A stretch of DNA of 64,000 nucleotides from Ferrimonas sp048263965 (GCF_048263965.1 NZ_JBLXDO010000011.1:77476-141475), one strand, 5' to 3'. Positions 27,229 through 35,755 are shown, counted from the first letter of the stretch. Notes: generated by a model from the sequence alone, not told the origin. Made by a program: numbers and translations.

Positions 27229-28413
27229 TTAGAAACTGGCGCTGGCCCATACCCACAGCTTGTCGGTGTCCACCTTGATGTCACCGGCATCGTACATGGC
27301 GTACTTCACACCCAGGGTGTAGTTCTTGGCCACCTTGGTGGTGTAGCTCAGGTCGATTTCGCTACCGAAGTCGTCACCGGCTACGCTTTCGTCGGCGCTG
27401 AAGTCGTGATAAACAGCAGCGAATTTGCCGCCCAGAGCCTTACCGGATACGCCGGCGTACAGATCAACCAGACCGGCATCCGGGGTAGTCAGGAACATGT
27501 CGGCCCAGCCGTTGAACTTGTGCAGGGTCGCCAGAGGAGTGGCGAAGCCGTACTGGCCGTTGTCGGAACCCAGAACCTCGTAGCCCAGCTTGGCAGTCAC
27601 GCCGCCGAAGGTGGCGGCACCCTCGATCAGGTAGTAATCCGCCTCGAAGTCGTTGGCCTTGTTTTCCTGAGTGGCGTACTCCAGCTGATATTTAACAGGA
27701 GTGTTGGCCAGCTTGGCGCCACCGGCGAAGCGAACACCATAGGTGTCGATGCCGTTGGTGGTGTTGTTATCCACTTCCAGCAGGTAGGCGTAGGCGCTCA
27801 GCTTGCCGAAGCCAGTCTTGTAGCCAACGTTGATCAGGTGGTCCTTGGAATCCACGTCCTTCTCTTCGGCGAAGATACGGTTACGCTGGTTGATGTAGAC
27901 GTAGTTCAGGGACAGGTCCTTGGCAGGGGTCAGCAACAGGTTGACCGCATCGAAGGTCTGGCGGTCCTGACGCCAGCCAACGTGGCCAACGAAACGGTGG
28001 TTGTCCATGGTCACAACCTGACGACCCAGGGTACCCTTGAACATGCCGCGCTGATAACGCAGGAAAGCCTGATCCAGCTCGGTGGTGTTAGGATCGGCGA
28101 TGACGGAGTAGTCGGGATTGTTGCCAATCTTGTCGTTGTAGTCGTTGATGCCGAAGGCATCGCGGGAGTCTTCAAACTCAACCAGAGCAGACAGCCCCTG
28201 GTAAGCAGCGGTCTCCAGAGTCAGGCGAGTGCGCAGGGTCAGGGCGTCGGCGTCTTTCAGAGCGTTGTCCTGGCTGACATTTTCGTAGCGCAGACGGGCA
28301 TCCAGCTTAACGGAGCCTTCAGCAACCGCGTCGGCGATGGACGCGGGCTCGGCTGCCACGGCGGCAGAGGAAAGGGCCAGGGCAGTTACGGTGGCCAGGT
28401 AGCGTAGTTTCAT
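27229..28413 (-). CDS. Outer-membrane beta-barrel porin
   Basis: 394 aa from ATG 28413 (SD AGGAG). It has a signal peptide (MKLRYLATVTALALSSAAVAA), then alternating polar/aromatic strands throughout, an LDARLRYENVSQDN first strand and a terminal Phe (WVWASASF) recognised by the Bam machinery. It resembles alginate-export/OprD-like porins of Shewanella and Ferrimonas; the substrate cannot be read from the sequence. It starts only 64 bp after the napB stop on the same strand, so it may be expressed partly with nap. The uniform codon choice suggests high expression. Confidence 0.85.
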   Translation of the reverse strand: MKLRYLATVTALALSSAAVAAEPASIADAVAEGSVKLDARLRYENVSQDNALKDADALTLRTRLTLETAAYQGLSALVEFEDSRDAFGINDYNDKIGNNPDYSVIADPNTTELDQAFLRYQRGMFKGTLGRQVVTMDNHRFVGHVGWRQDRQTFDAVNLLLTPAKDLSLNYVYINQRNRIFAEEKDVDSKDHLINVGYKTGFGKLSAYAYLLEVDNNTTNGIDTYGVRFAGGAKLANTPVKYQLEYATQENKANDFEADYYLIEGAATFGGVTAKLGYEVLGSDNGQYGFATPLATLHKFNGWADMFLTTPDAGLVDLYAGVSGKALGGKFAAVYHDFSADESVAGDDFGSEIDLSYTTKVAKNYTLGVKYAMYDAGDIKVDTDKLWVWASASF

Positions 28414-28438
28414 TGTCGTCTCCTGTTTTGACAAAACG

Positions 28439-28458
28439 CGGGGCGGTGGGCCGCCCCG
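28439..28458 (-). terminator. Intercistronic hairpin between napB and the porin gene
   Basis: Perfect 8-bp stem CGGGGCGG-tggg-CCGCCCCG. On the minus strand it is followed by CGTTTTG, a weak T tract. It is probably a partial terminator or processing element; only about 25 bp remain before the porin ATG, leaving little room for a separate porin promoter. Confidence 0.6.
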
Positions 28459-28477
28459 TCTTTATTATTTTTGGGTG

Positions 28478-28861
28478 TTACTGGTTGGCGAGAGTGCCAA
28501 CGTTGTCGGCCTGAGGCACGTGGCAAGCTTTACACTGATACAGCTGACCCTTCAGCTTGCCATTGTCGGTGTGGCTGACTGGCAGGGTTTGCTTCTTGGG
28601 CTTGTGGCAGCTCATGCAGCCATTGCGCTTCAGGGTGATTGGGTAGGTCGCCTTATGAGGGATCAGCGGCGGCTGGCCGGCAAACACCTCATCCACAACC
28701 TGCTTCTTGGGATAGTTGGCGATAGGCGCGGCGGGCACCTGGGTGTCTACCGCAACCTCTCCGCGACGGGACTCAGCGGTGTTCTGAGCCTCCTCGGCGG
28801 CATTCATTTGACATCCGGCCACGATCAGGGCCGCTGCTACCATAAGAATTTTTGCTTTCAT
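28478..28861 (-). CDS. napB: Periplasmic nitrate reductase dihaem cytochrome subunit NapB
   Basis: Small dihaem c-type cytochrome that passes electrons to NapA; 127 aa from ATG 28861. Two haem motifs are seen, CMSCH and CKACH, with conserved upstream histidines (LIPHKATYP, PVSHTDN). The N-terminus MKAKILMVAAALIVAGCQ contains an apparent lipobox (VAGC), so this NapB may be a lipoprotein; most NapB proteins are thought to be soluble periplasmic. Gene order is napD-napA-napB with a hairpin before napB. No napC, napG/H or napE is present in the window. Confidence 0.93.
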   Translation of the reverse strand: MKAKILMVAAALIVAGCQMNAAEEAQNTAESRRGEVAVDTQVPAAPIANYPKKQVVDEVFAGQPPLIPHKATYPITLKRNGCMSCHKPKKQTLPVSHTDNGKLKGQLYQCKACHVPQADNVGTLANQ

Positions 28862-28874
28862 TGGTCTCTCCATA

Positions 28875-28893
28875 GGGGCCGACGAACGGCCCC
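28875..28893 (-). other. Intercistronic hairpin between napA and napB
   Basis: Perfect GGGGCCG-acgaa-CGGCCCC in the 44-bp napA-napB gap, without a T tract. It may adjust stoichiometry by protecting the upstream transcript. Confidence 0.55.
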
Positions 28894-28905
28894 TTCCCTA
28901 ATCGA

Positions 28906-31389
28906 TTAAGCCTTGACTACCTGAACCGGACACTTCTTGAAGTCGGTCTCTTTGGACATGGGGTCGGTGGCATCCAGCAGCAGCTTGTTCACCAGCTGAC
29001 GAGCGTCACAGAAGGGCATAAACACCACGCCTTCTGGCATCTCGTAACGACCCTTGGTCTCGATGCGGGTGCGTACAGCGCCACGCGGGCTGCTAACCAT
29101 CACCTCATCGCCACGCTTGAGGCCGCGCTTGGCTGCGTCCTTGTCGCTCATGTAGATCTTGGCGTTAGGGTAGGCCTTGTTCAGTTCGTCGACGCGGCCG
29201 GTCATGGTGCCGGTATGCCAGTGCTCCAGTACACGACCGGTACACAGCCACATATCGTACTGCTCGGTCAGCTCCTCCGCCGGGCCCTCATAGGGGTTGG
29301 CGATGATCATCGCCTTACCGTCAGGCTTGCCGTAGAACTCAAAACCGGTGCCAGGCTTAACCAGAGGATCCAGGCCCTCCTTGAAGCGCCACAGGGTCTC
29401 TTTGCCGTCAATCACAGGCCAGCGCATCCCTTCGCCGAAGTACTCGTCAAACTCACCCAGGTCGTGCTTGTGACCACGGGTAAAGGCAGCGTACTCCTCG
29501 AACAAGCCCTTCTGCAGATAGAAGCCCAGAGCCTCGGACTCATCGTTGTGCTTGCCCTTGCAGTCGGATACGGGGAACTTGTCCACCACGCCGTTACCGA
29601 ACAGCACGTCGAACATGGTCTTGCCGCGGTACTCAGGCTTCTGAGCCAACAGCTCTTCAGGCCATACCTCTTCCATCTTGAAGTACTTGGAGAACTCAAC
29701 CACCTGCAGCACGTCGGAGCGGGCGCCGGGAACCGGCTTAACCAGCTGGTGCCAGTACTGACCACGACGCTCGGCGTTACCGTAGGCACCCTCTTTCTCC
29801 ACCCACATGGCGGTAGGCAGCACCAGATCAGCCATGGAAGCGGTGACGGTCATGTAGGCGTCGGACACCACGATGAAGTTCTCTGGGTTCAGGAAACCAG
29901 GCAGAGTCTCTTCGTTGATGTTGGGGCCGGCTTGCAGGTTGTTGGTGACCTGAGTCCAGTAGCAGTTGAGCTTGCCATCTTTCAGCATGCGGCTCTGCAG
30001 TACCGCGTGGTAGCCAGGCTTGGCAGGGATGGTGCCTTCAGGCACGGCCCAGCGCTTCTCGGTTATGTCGCGGTGAGGCTTCTTCATCACCACCATGTCT
30101 GCTGGCAGACGGTGGGCGAAGGTGCCCACTTCACGGGCAGTACCACAGGCGGAAGGCTGACCGGTCAGGGAGAATGGGCTGTTGCCGGGCTCGGAGATCT
30201 TGCCGGTCAGCAGGTGGATGTTGTAGATGGAGTTGTTCACCCACACACCACGAACGTGCTGGTTGGCACCCATACACCACATGCTCATCACCTTGCGCTT
30301 AGGGTCGGCGTAGGCCTTGGCGATGTTCACCAGAGCGTCGGCGTCTACGCCGGTCTGCTCAACGGTGTACTCCAGGGTGTAGGTGCTCAGGAACTTGGCG
30401 TACTCGTCGAAGCTGATGGGGGTCATCTTCTTCGCGGACTTCTGGTTCTTGGCTTCCTTCTCACGTGGGTGATCAGGACGCAGGCCGTAACCGATGTCGG
30501 TGGTCGCCATGGCAAACTTGGTGTGCTTGTTGACGAAGTCCTTGTTTACCGCGCCATTCTCAATGATGTAGTTGGCGATGTAGTTCAGCAGGATCAGGTC
30601 GGTCTGAGGCTTGAAGATCAGGCCGTTGTCCGCAATGTCGAAACAGCGGTTGCGGTAGGTGGAGATGGCGTGGATCTTGGCGCCAGGGTGGCCCAGGCGA
30701 CGGTCGGTAACACGGTTCCACAGGATCGGGTGTGCTTCGGCGGCGTTGGAACCCCACATCACGAAGTCATCGGCGTGCTCGATATCGTCGTAACAGCCCA
30801 TGGGCTCATCGATGCCGAAGGCGCGCAGGAAGCCCACTACGGCAGAGGCCATACAGTGACGGGCGTTAGGATCGATGTTGTTGGAACGGAAGCCCGCCTT
30901 CATCATCTTAACGGCAGCGTAGCCTTCCCATACGGTCCATTGGCCGGAGCCGAACATGCCGACGGAGCTTGGGCCCTTCTTCTTCAGAGAGGCTTTCCAC
31001 TTCTCAGCCATGATCTCATAGGCGCGATCCCAGGATACCGGGGTCAGCTCACCGTCTTTGGCGTACTCACCGCCCCTCATGCGCAGCAGAGGAGTGGTCA
31101 GGCGATCCTTGCCGTACATGATCTTGGACAGGTAGTAGCCTTTAGCACAGGCCATGCCCTTGTTCACAGGGGAGTCTGGATTACCACGGGTGGCGATCAC
31201 CTTGTTGTCCTTGGTGCCCACCATGATGGAACAACCTACACCACAGAAACGGCAGGGTGCCTTGCCCCACTCCAGATCGTCCTTGCCCTGTGCCGCATTG
31301 ACGGTGGACACAGGCAAGATGGCACCTGCGGCGGTGGCGGCGGCCACTGCGGCATTGGCTTTGATAAACTCGCGTCTGTTCAAGCTCAT
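28906..31389 (-). CDS. napA: Periplasmic nitrate reductase catalytic subunit NapA
   Basis: Mo-bis-MGD nitrate reductase of 827 aa, exported by Tat. The twin-arginine signal is NRREFIKANA with cleavage near residue 33. The [4Fe-4S] ligands are Cys46, 49, 53 and 81 (C-x2-C-x3-C-x27-C). The molybdenum ligand Cys179 lies in DPNARHCMAS. The SD AGAGGA is close to the ATG. It is flanked by its chaperone gene napD and by napB. With no napC or napGH nearby, quinol electrons probably come from a separately encoded cytochrome such as CymA (inference). Confidence 0.97.
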   Translation of the reverse strand: MSLNRREFIKANAAVAAATAAGAILPVSTVNAAQGKDDLEWGKAPCRFCGVGCSIMVGTKDNKVIATRGNPDSPVNKGMACAKGYYLSKIMYGKDRLTTPLLRMRGGEYAKDGELTPVSWDRAYEIMAEKWKASLKKKGPSSVGMFGSGQWTVWEGYAAVKMMKAGFRSNNIDPNARHCMASAVVGFLRAFGIDEPMGCYDDIEHADDFVMWGSNAAEAHPILWNRVTDRRLGHPGAKIHAISTYRNRCFDIADNGLIFKPQTDLILLNYIANYIIENGAVNKDFVNKHTKFAMATTDIGYGLRPDHPREKEAKNQKSAKKMTPISFDEYAKFLSTYTLEYTVEQTGVDADALVNIAKAYADPKRKVMSMWCMGANQHVRGVWVNNSIYNIHLLTGKISEPGNSPFSLTGQPSACGTAREVGTFAHRLPADMVVMKKPHRDITEKRWAVPEGTIPAKPGYHAVLQSRMLKDGKLNCYWTQVTNNLQAGPNINEETLPGFLNPENFIVVSDAYMTVTASMADLVLPTAMWVEKEGAYGNAERRGQYWHQLVKPVPGARSDVLQVVEFSKYFKMEEVWPEELLAQKPEYRGKTMFDVLFGNGVVDKFPVSDCKGKHNDESEALGFYLQKGLFEEYAAFTRGHKHDLGEFDEYFGEGMRWPVIDGKETLWRFKEGLDPLVKPGTGFEFYGKPDGKAMIIANPYEGPAEELTEQYDMWLCTGRVLEHWHTGTMTGRVDELNKAYPNAKIYMSDKDAAKRGLKRGDEVMVSSPRGAVRTRIETKGRYEMPEGVVFMPFCDARQLVNKLLLDATDPMSKETDFKKCPVQVVKA

Positions 31390-31406
31390 ATCATCCTCTT
31401 GATATT

Positions 31407-31661
31407 TTAGAGTTGTTCTACCCTGTGATAGGCCAAAGCAGTGTTCATCACCCCTTCAATGGCCGATATCGCTTCAATGGCGTCGCTGGTGCTGGCCTGG
31501 CTGTCTCGCTCCAGGGTCACCACCAGCTTGCCTTCGTCAGTCTTGGTGTGCAGTTCACAGCCGGGGATCTCGGTCAGGGCCGGAATGACCGCCCCTTCAA
31601 GTTCCGCCACACAGCTCACTACCAATCCACTTATATGCACCGTCTCACTCAAGGTCTTCAC
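31407..31661 (-). CDS. napD: NapD, chaperone for NapA maturation
   Basis: Cytosolic protein of about 84 aa that binds the NapA Tat signal peptide. The segments VHISGLVVSCVAE, IPGCELHT, GKLVVTLE and AISAIEGVMNTALAYHRVE follow the NapD pattern. The 84-residue form starts at a GTG (31661) without a good SD. A TTG at 31652, five bases after AGGTGA, would give MSETVHISG and is a credible alternative. First gene of napDAB. Confidence 0.9.
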   Translation of the reverse strand: MKTLSETVHISGLVVSCVAELEGAVIPALTEIPGCELHTKTDEGKLVVTLERDSQASTSDAIEAISAIEGVMNTALAYHRVEQL

Positions 31662-31719
31662 CTATGTCGTTTTGCGCTTCATTGATTTAGATGTTGTTTT
31701 TTTGGCCTCAGCCTAACCA

Positions 31720-31735
31720 TACCCCTTAGGTGGTA
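31720..31735 (-). promoter_or_regulatory. NarP/NarL-type 7-2-7 binding site upstream of napD
   Basis: Plus strand TACCCCT-TA-GGTGGTA. The left half fits the TACYYMT heptamer exactly and the right half is an imperfect inverted copy. It lies 59-74 bp upstream of the napD start, a suitable position for activation by a nitrate two-component regulator. Confidence 0.6.
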
Positions 31736-31792
31736 TTCCTTTTGAGATAGGGCGAAGGTCCAAATTTCCACTACAAAGGGAAAGGTTATTTA

Positions 31793-31809
31793 TTTAACGG
31801 GCCGTTAAA
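31793..31809. promoter_or_regulatory. Perfect 17-bp palindrome, possible operator
   Basis: TTTAACGG-g-CCGTTAAA lies in the divergent region between napD and the second EAL gene. The odd centre and AT-rich ends are typical of a homodimeric regulator site. It does not match the FNR, CRP, Fur or NarL consensus. Confidence 0.45.
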
Positions 31810-32139
31810 ATGCGACCCTAGCCATGAACAGCATTCGTGAACCAAGTCCACCAACTATAGCAATAAGAATGGATGTCATTTGAGAAGGTGGATCAGGGCC
31901 CTGAACCGGTCTCATCCCCGGCGTGACGGGCTTTGCGAACTCTCAATCGCTGTGAGCCAGAGCAAGTTCGGTGGCTCTGGTGCGGAATAGCGGTGTCTGG
32001 AGTGAATTTTAAGCTTAAGTAAACTCTGGCCAAAACCGTTCACATATCGCCCACATATCTGTATCCATTCAGTTTTTTTAAGACAAAGTGTGATAAGTTG
32101 AAGCCATCTTCTGGGATCAGTCAGGACCATAACCTGTTT
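31810..32139. other. Intergenic region upstream of the second EAL gene
   Basis: 330 bp without a credible gene. It contains the palindrome CAGGGCCCTG near 31893 and an imperfect inverted repeat CCAGAGC ... GCTCTGG near 31954-31978. The last 100 bp are AT-rich and are presumably the EAL promoter. No convincing small RNA was identified. Confidence 0.45.
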
Positions 32140-33726
32140 ATGAGCAAATTCAGGTGGCAGCTTGGGCGCTTCATCCGACTGGGTTGGCGATACTTCTTCC
32201 TCTGCCTGCTCGTGGGCGTACTGTTCAGCCTCTCACTGAGCCTGATGACCCACACCAACAACATCAACTCCCGCCTGAATCTCGGCCTGTCAATGTTCGA
32301 TGCCTACTACAACCAGAGTGAGCAGGAGCTGAAGCTGTTGGCTGGGCGCATCCCCTGGGGCATGTGTGACGCCTCCTCGGAACTGGAATTGAAGCGCCAG
32401 GCAGAGCTCTCCCACTTCTTTGATTACCTGGCCACCATGAGTGACGAAGAGGGGTTTTGCCGTGATGAAGATCTGATCATCGCCCCCACTACCGCCTACC
32501 AGATGCTGCTCGAAGGACAGGGACCGAGCTGGATGAAACACGTCAGCCACCACCTTCAGGCCTATCAGATGATGGCTATTCACCTGGGCGGCAGTCGCTA
32601 CCTGTTTGGCATCACCAAGAGTCGGCGGATGATGGCACTGCTGTTTCCCGAGCCCGAACTGCTCAGTAACGCCAGGATCACCCTCAACTATAAAGAGCAG
32701 GCCATTGTCTCTCTGGGAGAGGCGAAACAGAACTGGTTATCCCAGCACTACAGTGAACAGCGCGGTCCCCTCTCCATCAGTTTGACACTCGATCCCCAGC
32801 ACCTGACCCTCTATCTGAAGCGAGATCTGTCTCTGGGGCTACCACTGACGCTGGTGTTCTCCATACTGGTGACCATGCTGCTGCTCTATTGGCGCAGCTA
32901 CCAGGGACTGCACCCCGAGGATCTGCTGGACACCTTCAGCAACCGGGAGATCTACCCGGTATTCCAGCCCATAGTGGATGGCCGGGACAAAAGGGTGCTG
33001 GGTCACGAGATGCTGGCACGCTGGAGCCACCCTCAACTGGGAGAGGTCCCACCAGATGAGTTCATTCCCATGCTGGAGTACCACCAGCAACTGGACCGCC
33101 TGCTCTATGAGATGGCCCCCCAATGCCAGTATCAGCCACTCCAGCACGGCTATTTGAGTATCAACCTGGCGGGCCAGCAGTTGCTCACAGAGAAACGCAG
33201 TCTGGGAGACTTCCTGGAGCACCTAGCCCGGCAGATAGGCATTGAACCCTGGCAGATGGTGGTGGAGATCACCGAGCGAGAGGTGCTGGATTTCCACTCC
33301 CGGCCCTTTCAGCGCACCCTGTACAACATCCGCCAGCGTGGCTTTAAAGTGGCCATCGACGACTTCGGCACCGGTCACAACGGCCTGGCCAGCCTCAAGG
33401 TGTTTCAACCTGATTATCTGAAGGTGGACCGCAGCTTTATCCAGGCGATCATGCACCGCCATGATCCTCAGCCGGTGCTGGACTCCATCCTGCAATTGGC
33501 CAACCGTCTGGAGATTGAAGTGATCGCCGAAGGGGTGGAGACCGAGGAGCAGCGTCTCTATCTGTTGGACCACGGCATCACCCGGATGCAGGGATTCCTG
33601 TTTGCCAGACCCGGCCCCCTGTCCATTTCTTCCCCAAAGAAAGAGGGCAGGCAAGAATCCCCCTCCCGAAGCGGCGCTGAATCCACTATACTGGCCGCCG
33701 ATCTAGCCATCACTGGGGACACCTGA
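32140..33726 (+). CDS. Membrane EAL c-di-GMP phosphodiesterase, CSS-like sensor (paralogue 2)
   Basis: 528 aa from ATG 32140 (MSKFRWQLGRFIRLGWRY), aligned with the start of paralogue 1 (MIQIRWQLGRYIRHGWRW). TM1 is about 15-37 and TM2 about 235-255. Periplasmic cysteines occur in WGMCDASSE and GFCRDED. The EAL domain has EML for EAL, SINLAGQQ, VEITERE, IDDFGTGHNG, KVDRSF and AEGVETEEQ, so the metal and catalytic ligands appear intact. A CAGGACCATAA element lies before both paralogues; here it is 14 nt from the ATG, and an in-frame CTG (32134) is nearer. DUF3010 follows after 7 bp. Confidence 0.9.
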   Translation: MSKFRWQLGRFIRLGWRYFFLCLLVGVLFSLSLSLMTHTNNINSRLNLGLSMFDAYYNQSEQELKLLAGRIPWGMCDASSELELKRQAELSHFFDYLATMSDEEGFCRDEDLIIAPTTAYQMLLEGQGPSWMKHVSHHLQAYQMMAIHLGGSRYLFGITKSRRMMALLFPEPELLSNARITLNYKEQAIVSLGEAKQNWLSQHYSEQRGPLSISLTLDPQHLTLYLKRDLSLGLPLTLVFSILVTMLLLYWRSYQGLHPEDLLDTFSNREIYPVFQPIVDGRDKRVLGHEMLARWSHPQLGEVPPDEFIPMLEYHQQLDRLLYEMAPQCQYQPLQHGYLSINLAGQQLLTEKRSLGDFLEHLARQIGIEPWQMVVEITEREVLDFHSRPFQRTLYNIRQRGFKVAIDDFGTGHNGLASLKVFQPDYLKVDRSFIQAIMHRHDPQPVLDSILQLANRLEIEVIAEGVETEEQRLYLLDHGITRMQGFLFARPGPLSISSPKKEGRQESPSRSGAESTILAADLAITGDT

Positions 33727-33733
33727 GGAATCG

Positions 33734-34159
33734 ATGAGAATCTGCGCCGTAGAACTGAAGAGCAACGAAGCCATTATCTGCATCCTGGCACTGGAGAAGG
33801 GACTGTTTAACGTACCCGATTGCCGGGCCCGCAAACTGACCCTGACCGACATCCAGGGCACCAAGGCGCTGCACGCCTTCCAGAGCGAGTTTGCCAAACT
33901 GTTGAGCGATTACCAGGTGGATAAGGTGGTGATTCGCGAACGCCCCACCAAAGGCAAATTTGCCGGCAGCTCCGCAGGCTTCAAGATGGAAGCGGCGATT
34001 CAGCTGATTGACGGTGCGGATGCCCAGGTCGTGACCAACACCGCCATCAAAGAGAGCCTGAAACGCACGCCTCTTGAGGTCAGCACCAAGGACGTGGGAC
34101 TCAAGCAGTTCCAGGAAGCGGCCTTCACCACAGGCTTCGCCTTCCTCAACGCCAAATAA
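33734..34159 (+). CDS. DUF3010 family protein
   Basis: Cytosolic protein of 141 aa beginning MRICAVELKSNEAIICIL, with VVIRERPTKGKFAGSSAGFKMEAAIQL and the C-terminal QFQEAAFTTGFAFLNAK. These segments are typical of DUF3010, a gammaproteobacterial family with an RNase H-like look (first-strand acidic residue, later IRER). The function is unknown. A strong SD (GAGGAATCG) lies just before the ATG, 7 bp after the EAL stop, so it is probably co-transcribed with it. Confidence 0.88.
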   Translation: MRICAVELKSNEAIICILALEKGLFNVPDCRARKLTLTDIQGTKALHAFQSEFAKLLSDYQVDKVVIRERPTKGKFAGSSAGFKMEAAIQLIDGADAQVVTNTAIKESLKRTPLEVSTKDVGLKQFQEAAFTTGFAFLNAK

Positions 34160-34161
34160 TC

Positions 34162-34187
34162 AAAAGCCCGGCAGATGCCGGGCTTTT
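34162..34187. terminator. Bidirectional terminator between DUF3010 and DUF3943 genes
   Basis: AAAAGCCCGGC-agat-GCCGGGCTTTTT between convergent genes; strong on both strands. Confidence 0.92.
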
Positions 34188-34211
34188 TGATCCTGACTCC
34201 TCGCCGGCCTG

Positions 34212-35522
34212 CTATCGCTCTCCGCCACCAAAACGGTACACCAGTTGCAGCTCGGCCATGGAGTCCGTGGTGGAGGTACTGGTGCTGTGAAAGGCACGCC
34301 ACTGCCCCTGCAACGCCCAGTTGGCATGCCAGCGCCAGTGCAACCCGGCCCCGCCATTCACCTGGAAGGTCTTCCTGTCCCTGTCCTGCTCCCACATGGT
34401 CTCGCCGAAGCCGCCGATGACGTAGGGGCGCAGAGCCTGATCTGCCATGAAGTAGTACTGAGTATCCAGGCTGTAGTTCTCGTAGGTCAGCTGCTTGCCA
34501 CTGCCCTTCTCATCCAGGTCCCCCCGGGCATAGCTCAAGCGGGTGGAGAAACTCGGGGTAAAATAGAGCCCCAGGGTCATCACCGCTGCCGGACCGGCTT
34601 TGACGCCCCACTTGCTGTCCGGTTCTACCCAGGTGCTGCCCAGGGTCAGACCGACAATGCCGGTGTCCACGGGGTCATCACTGGGCATGTAGCCGGCTTT
34701 AGGTGGCCTCATCCCCTCGTCACCGCCTCCGAAACGGTACCTGAGCTGCAACTGCACCTGGGTGTCGGTGCCGCCATCGGCCATGGTGAGTTCATTGAGG
34801 GTCACATAACCGGTGCCCGCCTTGATCAACTGGCGTCCCACCAGGTTATTGATGCCCCGGCCGATGCTGTCCACCGGATCCAGGAAGAACAGCGCAGTGC
34901 TGCCCCAGCCCTCAGAGCCCCACACCTTGCCACCGTTGGCCCAGATCTCCTGCTCCTTGTTGAAGGCCCATTCGCCGTAGACCCAGCCCAGCACCGGTGT
35001 CACCACCAGATCCTGAATCGCCGGGATCTCGGCAAAGGCCTCCAGGCCATACTCCCAGTAGAAGGTGGACATCAGGAAGGAGTAAACGAAGGCGTCCCAC
35101 TGGCGATAGCCCGATTTGCGGGCCACCTGATAGTAGACACCGCCAAAATAGGGGTGGCCGATGTAGTTGATGTACCAGACATCCCGGTCCCAGACCGGGC
35201 CGTCTGCGACGTTGTCCCACCACTTATCAAACAGGCCGATGTCGTCCCGCTCCCAGTTGGAGATGTCCTCCGGAAGCAAAGCGATAAAGCCGGCCACACC
35301 CACGCCGTAGGCAGCCACAGATTTGGTTTGAGACCACAAACGCGCCCTGTCCTCACCATTGGGGGCACTGAACAGGGAAACGGCATAGGGGTTGTCATAC
35401 ACATCCGGGGGCAGGGAGAGTTCCTCCCAACGACTGTTGGTGATGGGGCTGCGCTCCACCTCCTCACCGGCCCAGGCGCCTCCCGCCAGCATCAACGCCA
35501 GCGCCACAGTACAAATTCTCAT
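34212..35522 (-). CDS. DUF3943 outer-membrane-type protein
   Basis: 436 aa from ATG 35522 (SD AGAGGA six bases upstream; a TTG further upstream is less likely). The signal peptide is MRICTVALALMLAGGAWA. The central part has DUF3943-type segments (YINYIGHPYFGGVYYQVAR, SFLMSTFYWEYGLEAF). The C-terminal 170 residues alternate like beta-barrel strands (LQLRYRFGGG and AELQLVYRFGGGER). Probably an outer-membrane barrel with a periplasmic membrane-associated part; the role is unknown. Confidence 0.85.
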   Translation of the reverse strand: MRICTVALALMLAGGAWAGEEVERSPITNSRWEELSLPPDVYDNPYAVSLFSAPNGEDRARLWSQTKSVAAYGVGVAGFIALLPEDISNWERDDIGLFDKWWDNVADGPVWDRDVWYINYIGHPYFGGVYYQVARKSGYRQWDAFVYSFLMSTFYWEYGLEAFAEIPAIQDLVVTPVLGWVYGEWAFNKEQEIWANGGKVWGSEGWGSTALFFLDPVDSIGRGINNLVGRQLIKAGTGYVTLNELTMADGGTDTQVQLQLRYRFGGGDEGMRPPKAGYMPSDDPVDTGIVGLTLGSTWVEPDSKWGVKAGPAAVMTLGLYFTPSFSTRLSYARGDLDEKGSGKQLTYENYSLDTQYYFMADQALRPYVIGGFGETMWEQDRDRKTFQVNGGAGLHWRWHANWALQGQWRAFHSTSTSTTDSMAELQLVYRFGGGER

Positions 35523-35733
35523 CTCCCATCCTCTCCCTGGCAAAAATGAAGCTGATTGTAGTCAGCTAATCAGTACCTTAGCTGAACAGGCTACGGGTTT
35601 GCACCGACGACGCCCGGATACGGGTATTTGAGTGTGCCCCAATCCTGAGCCATTGTTGGTGCCTTAGAATTGAGTATACGCCCAGTTGGCCAGCTTTGGA
35701 GGGGGAATTACCTTAAGATCAGCTAGATGGCAT

Positions 35734-35755
35734 CGAGCCACCCGAAGGTGGCTCG
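35734..35755 (-). terminator. Hairpin downstream of pldA
   Basis: Perfect 9-bp stem CGAGCCACC-cgaa-GGTGGCTCG with a four-base loop, 29 bp beyond the pldA stop. No T tract follows, so it may stabilise the 3' end or require Rho. Confidence 0.55.

Noticed and set aside
29215..31410. Long open frame antisense to napA
   Set aside because: It is repetitive Val/Gly/His translation with no SD, fully covered by napA, whose motifs are diagnostic.
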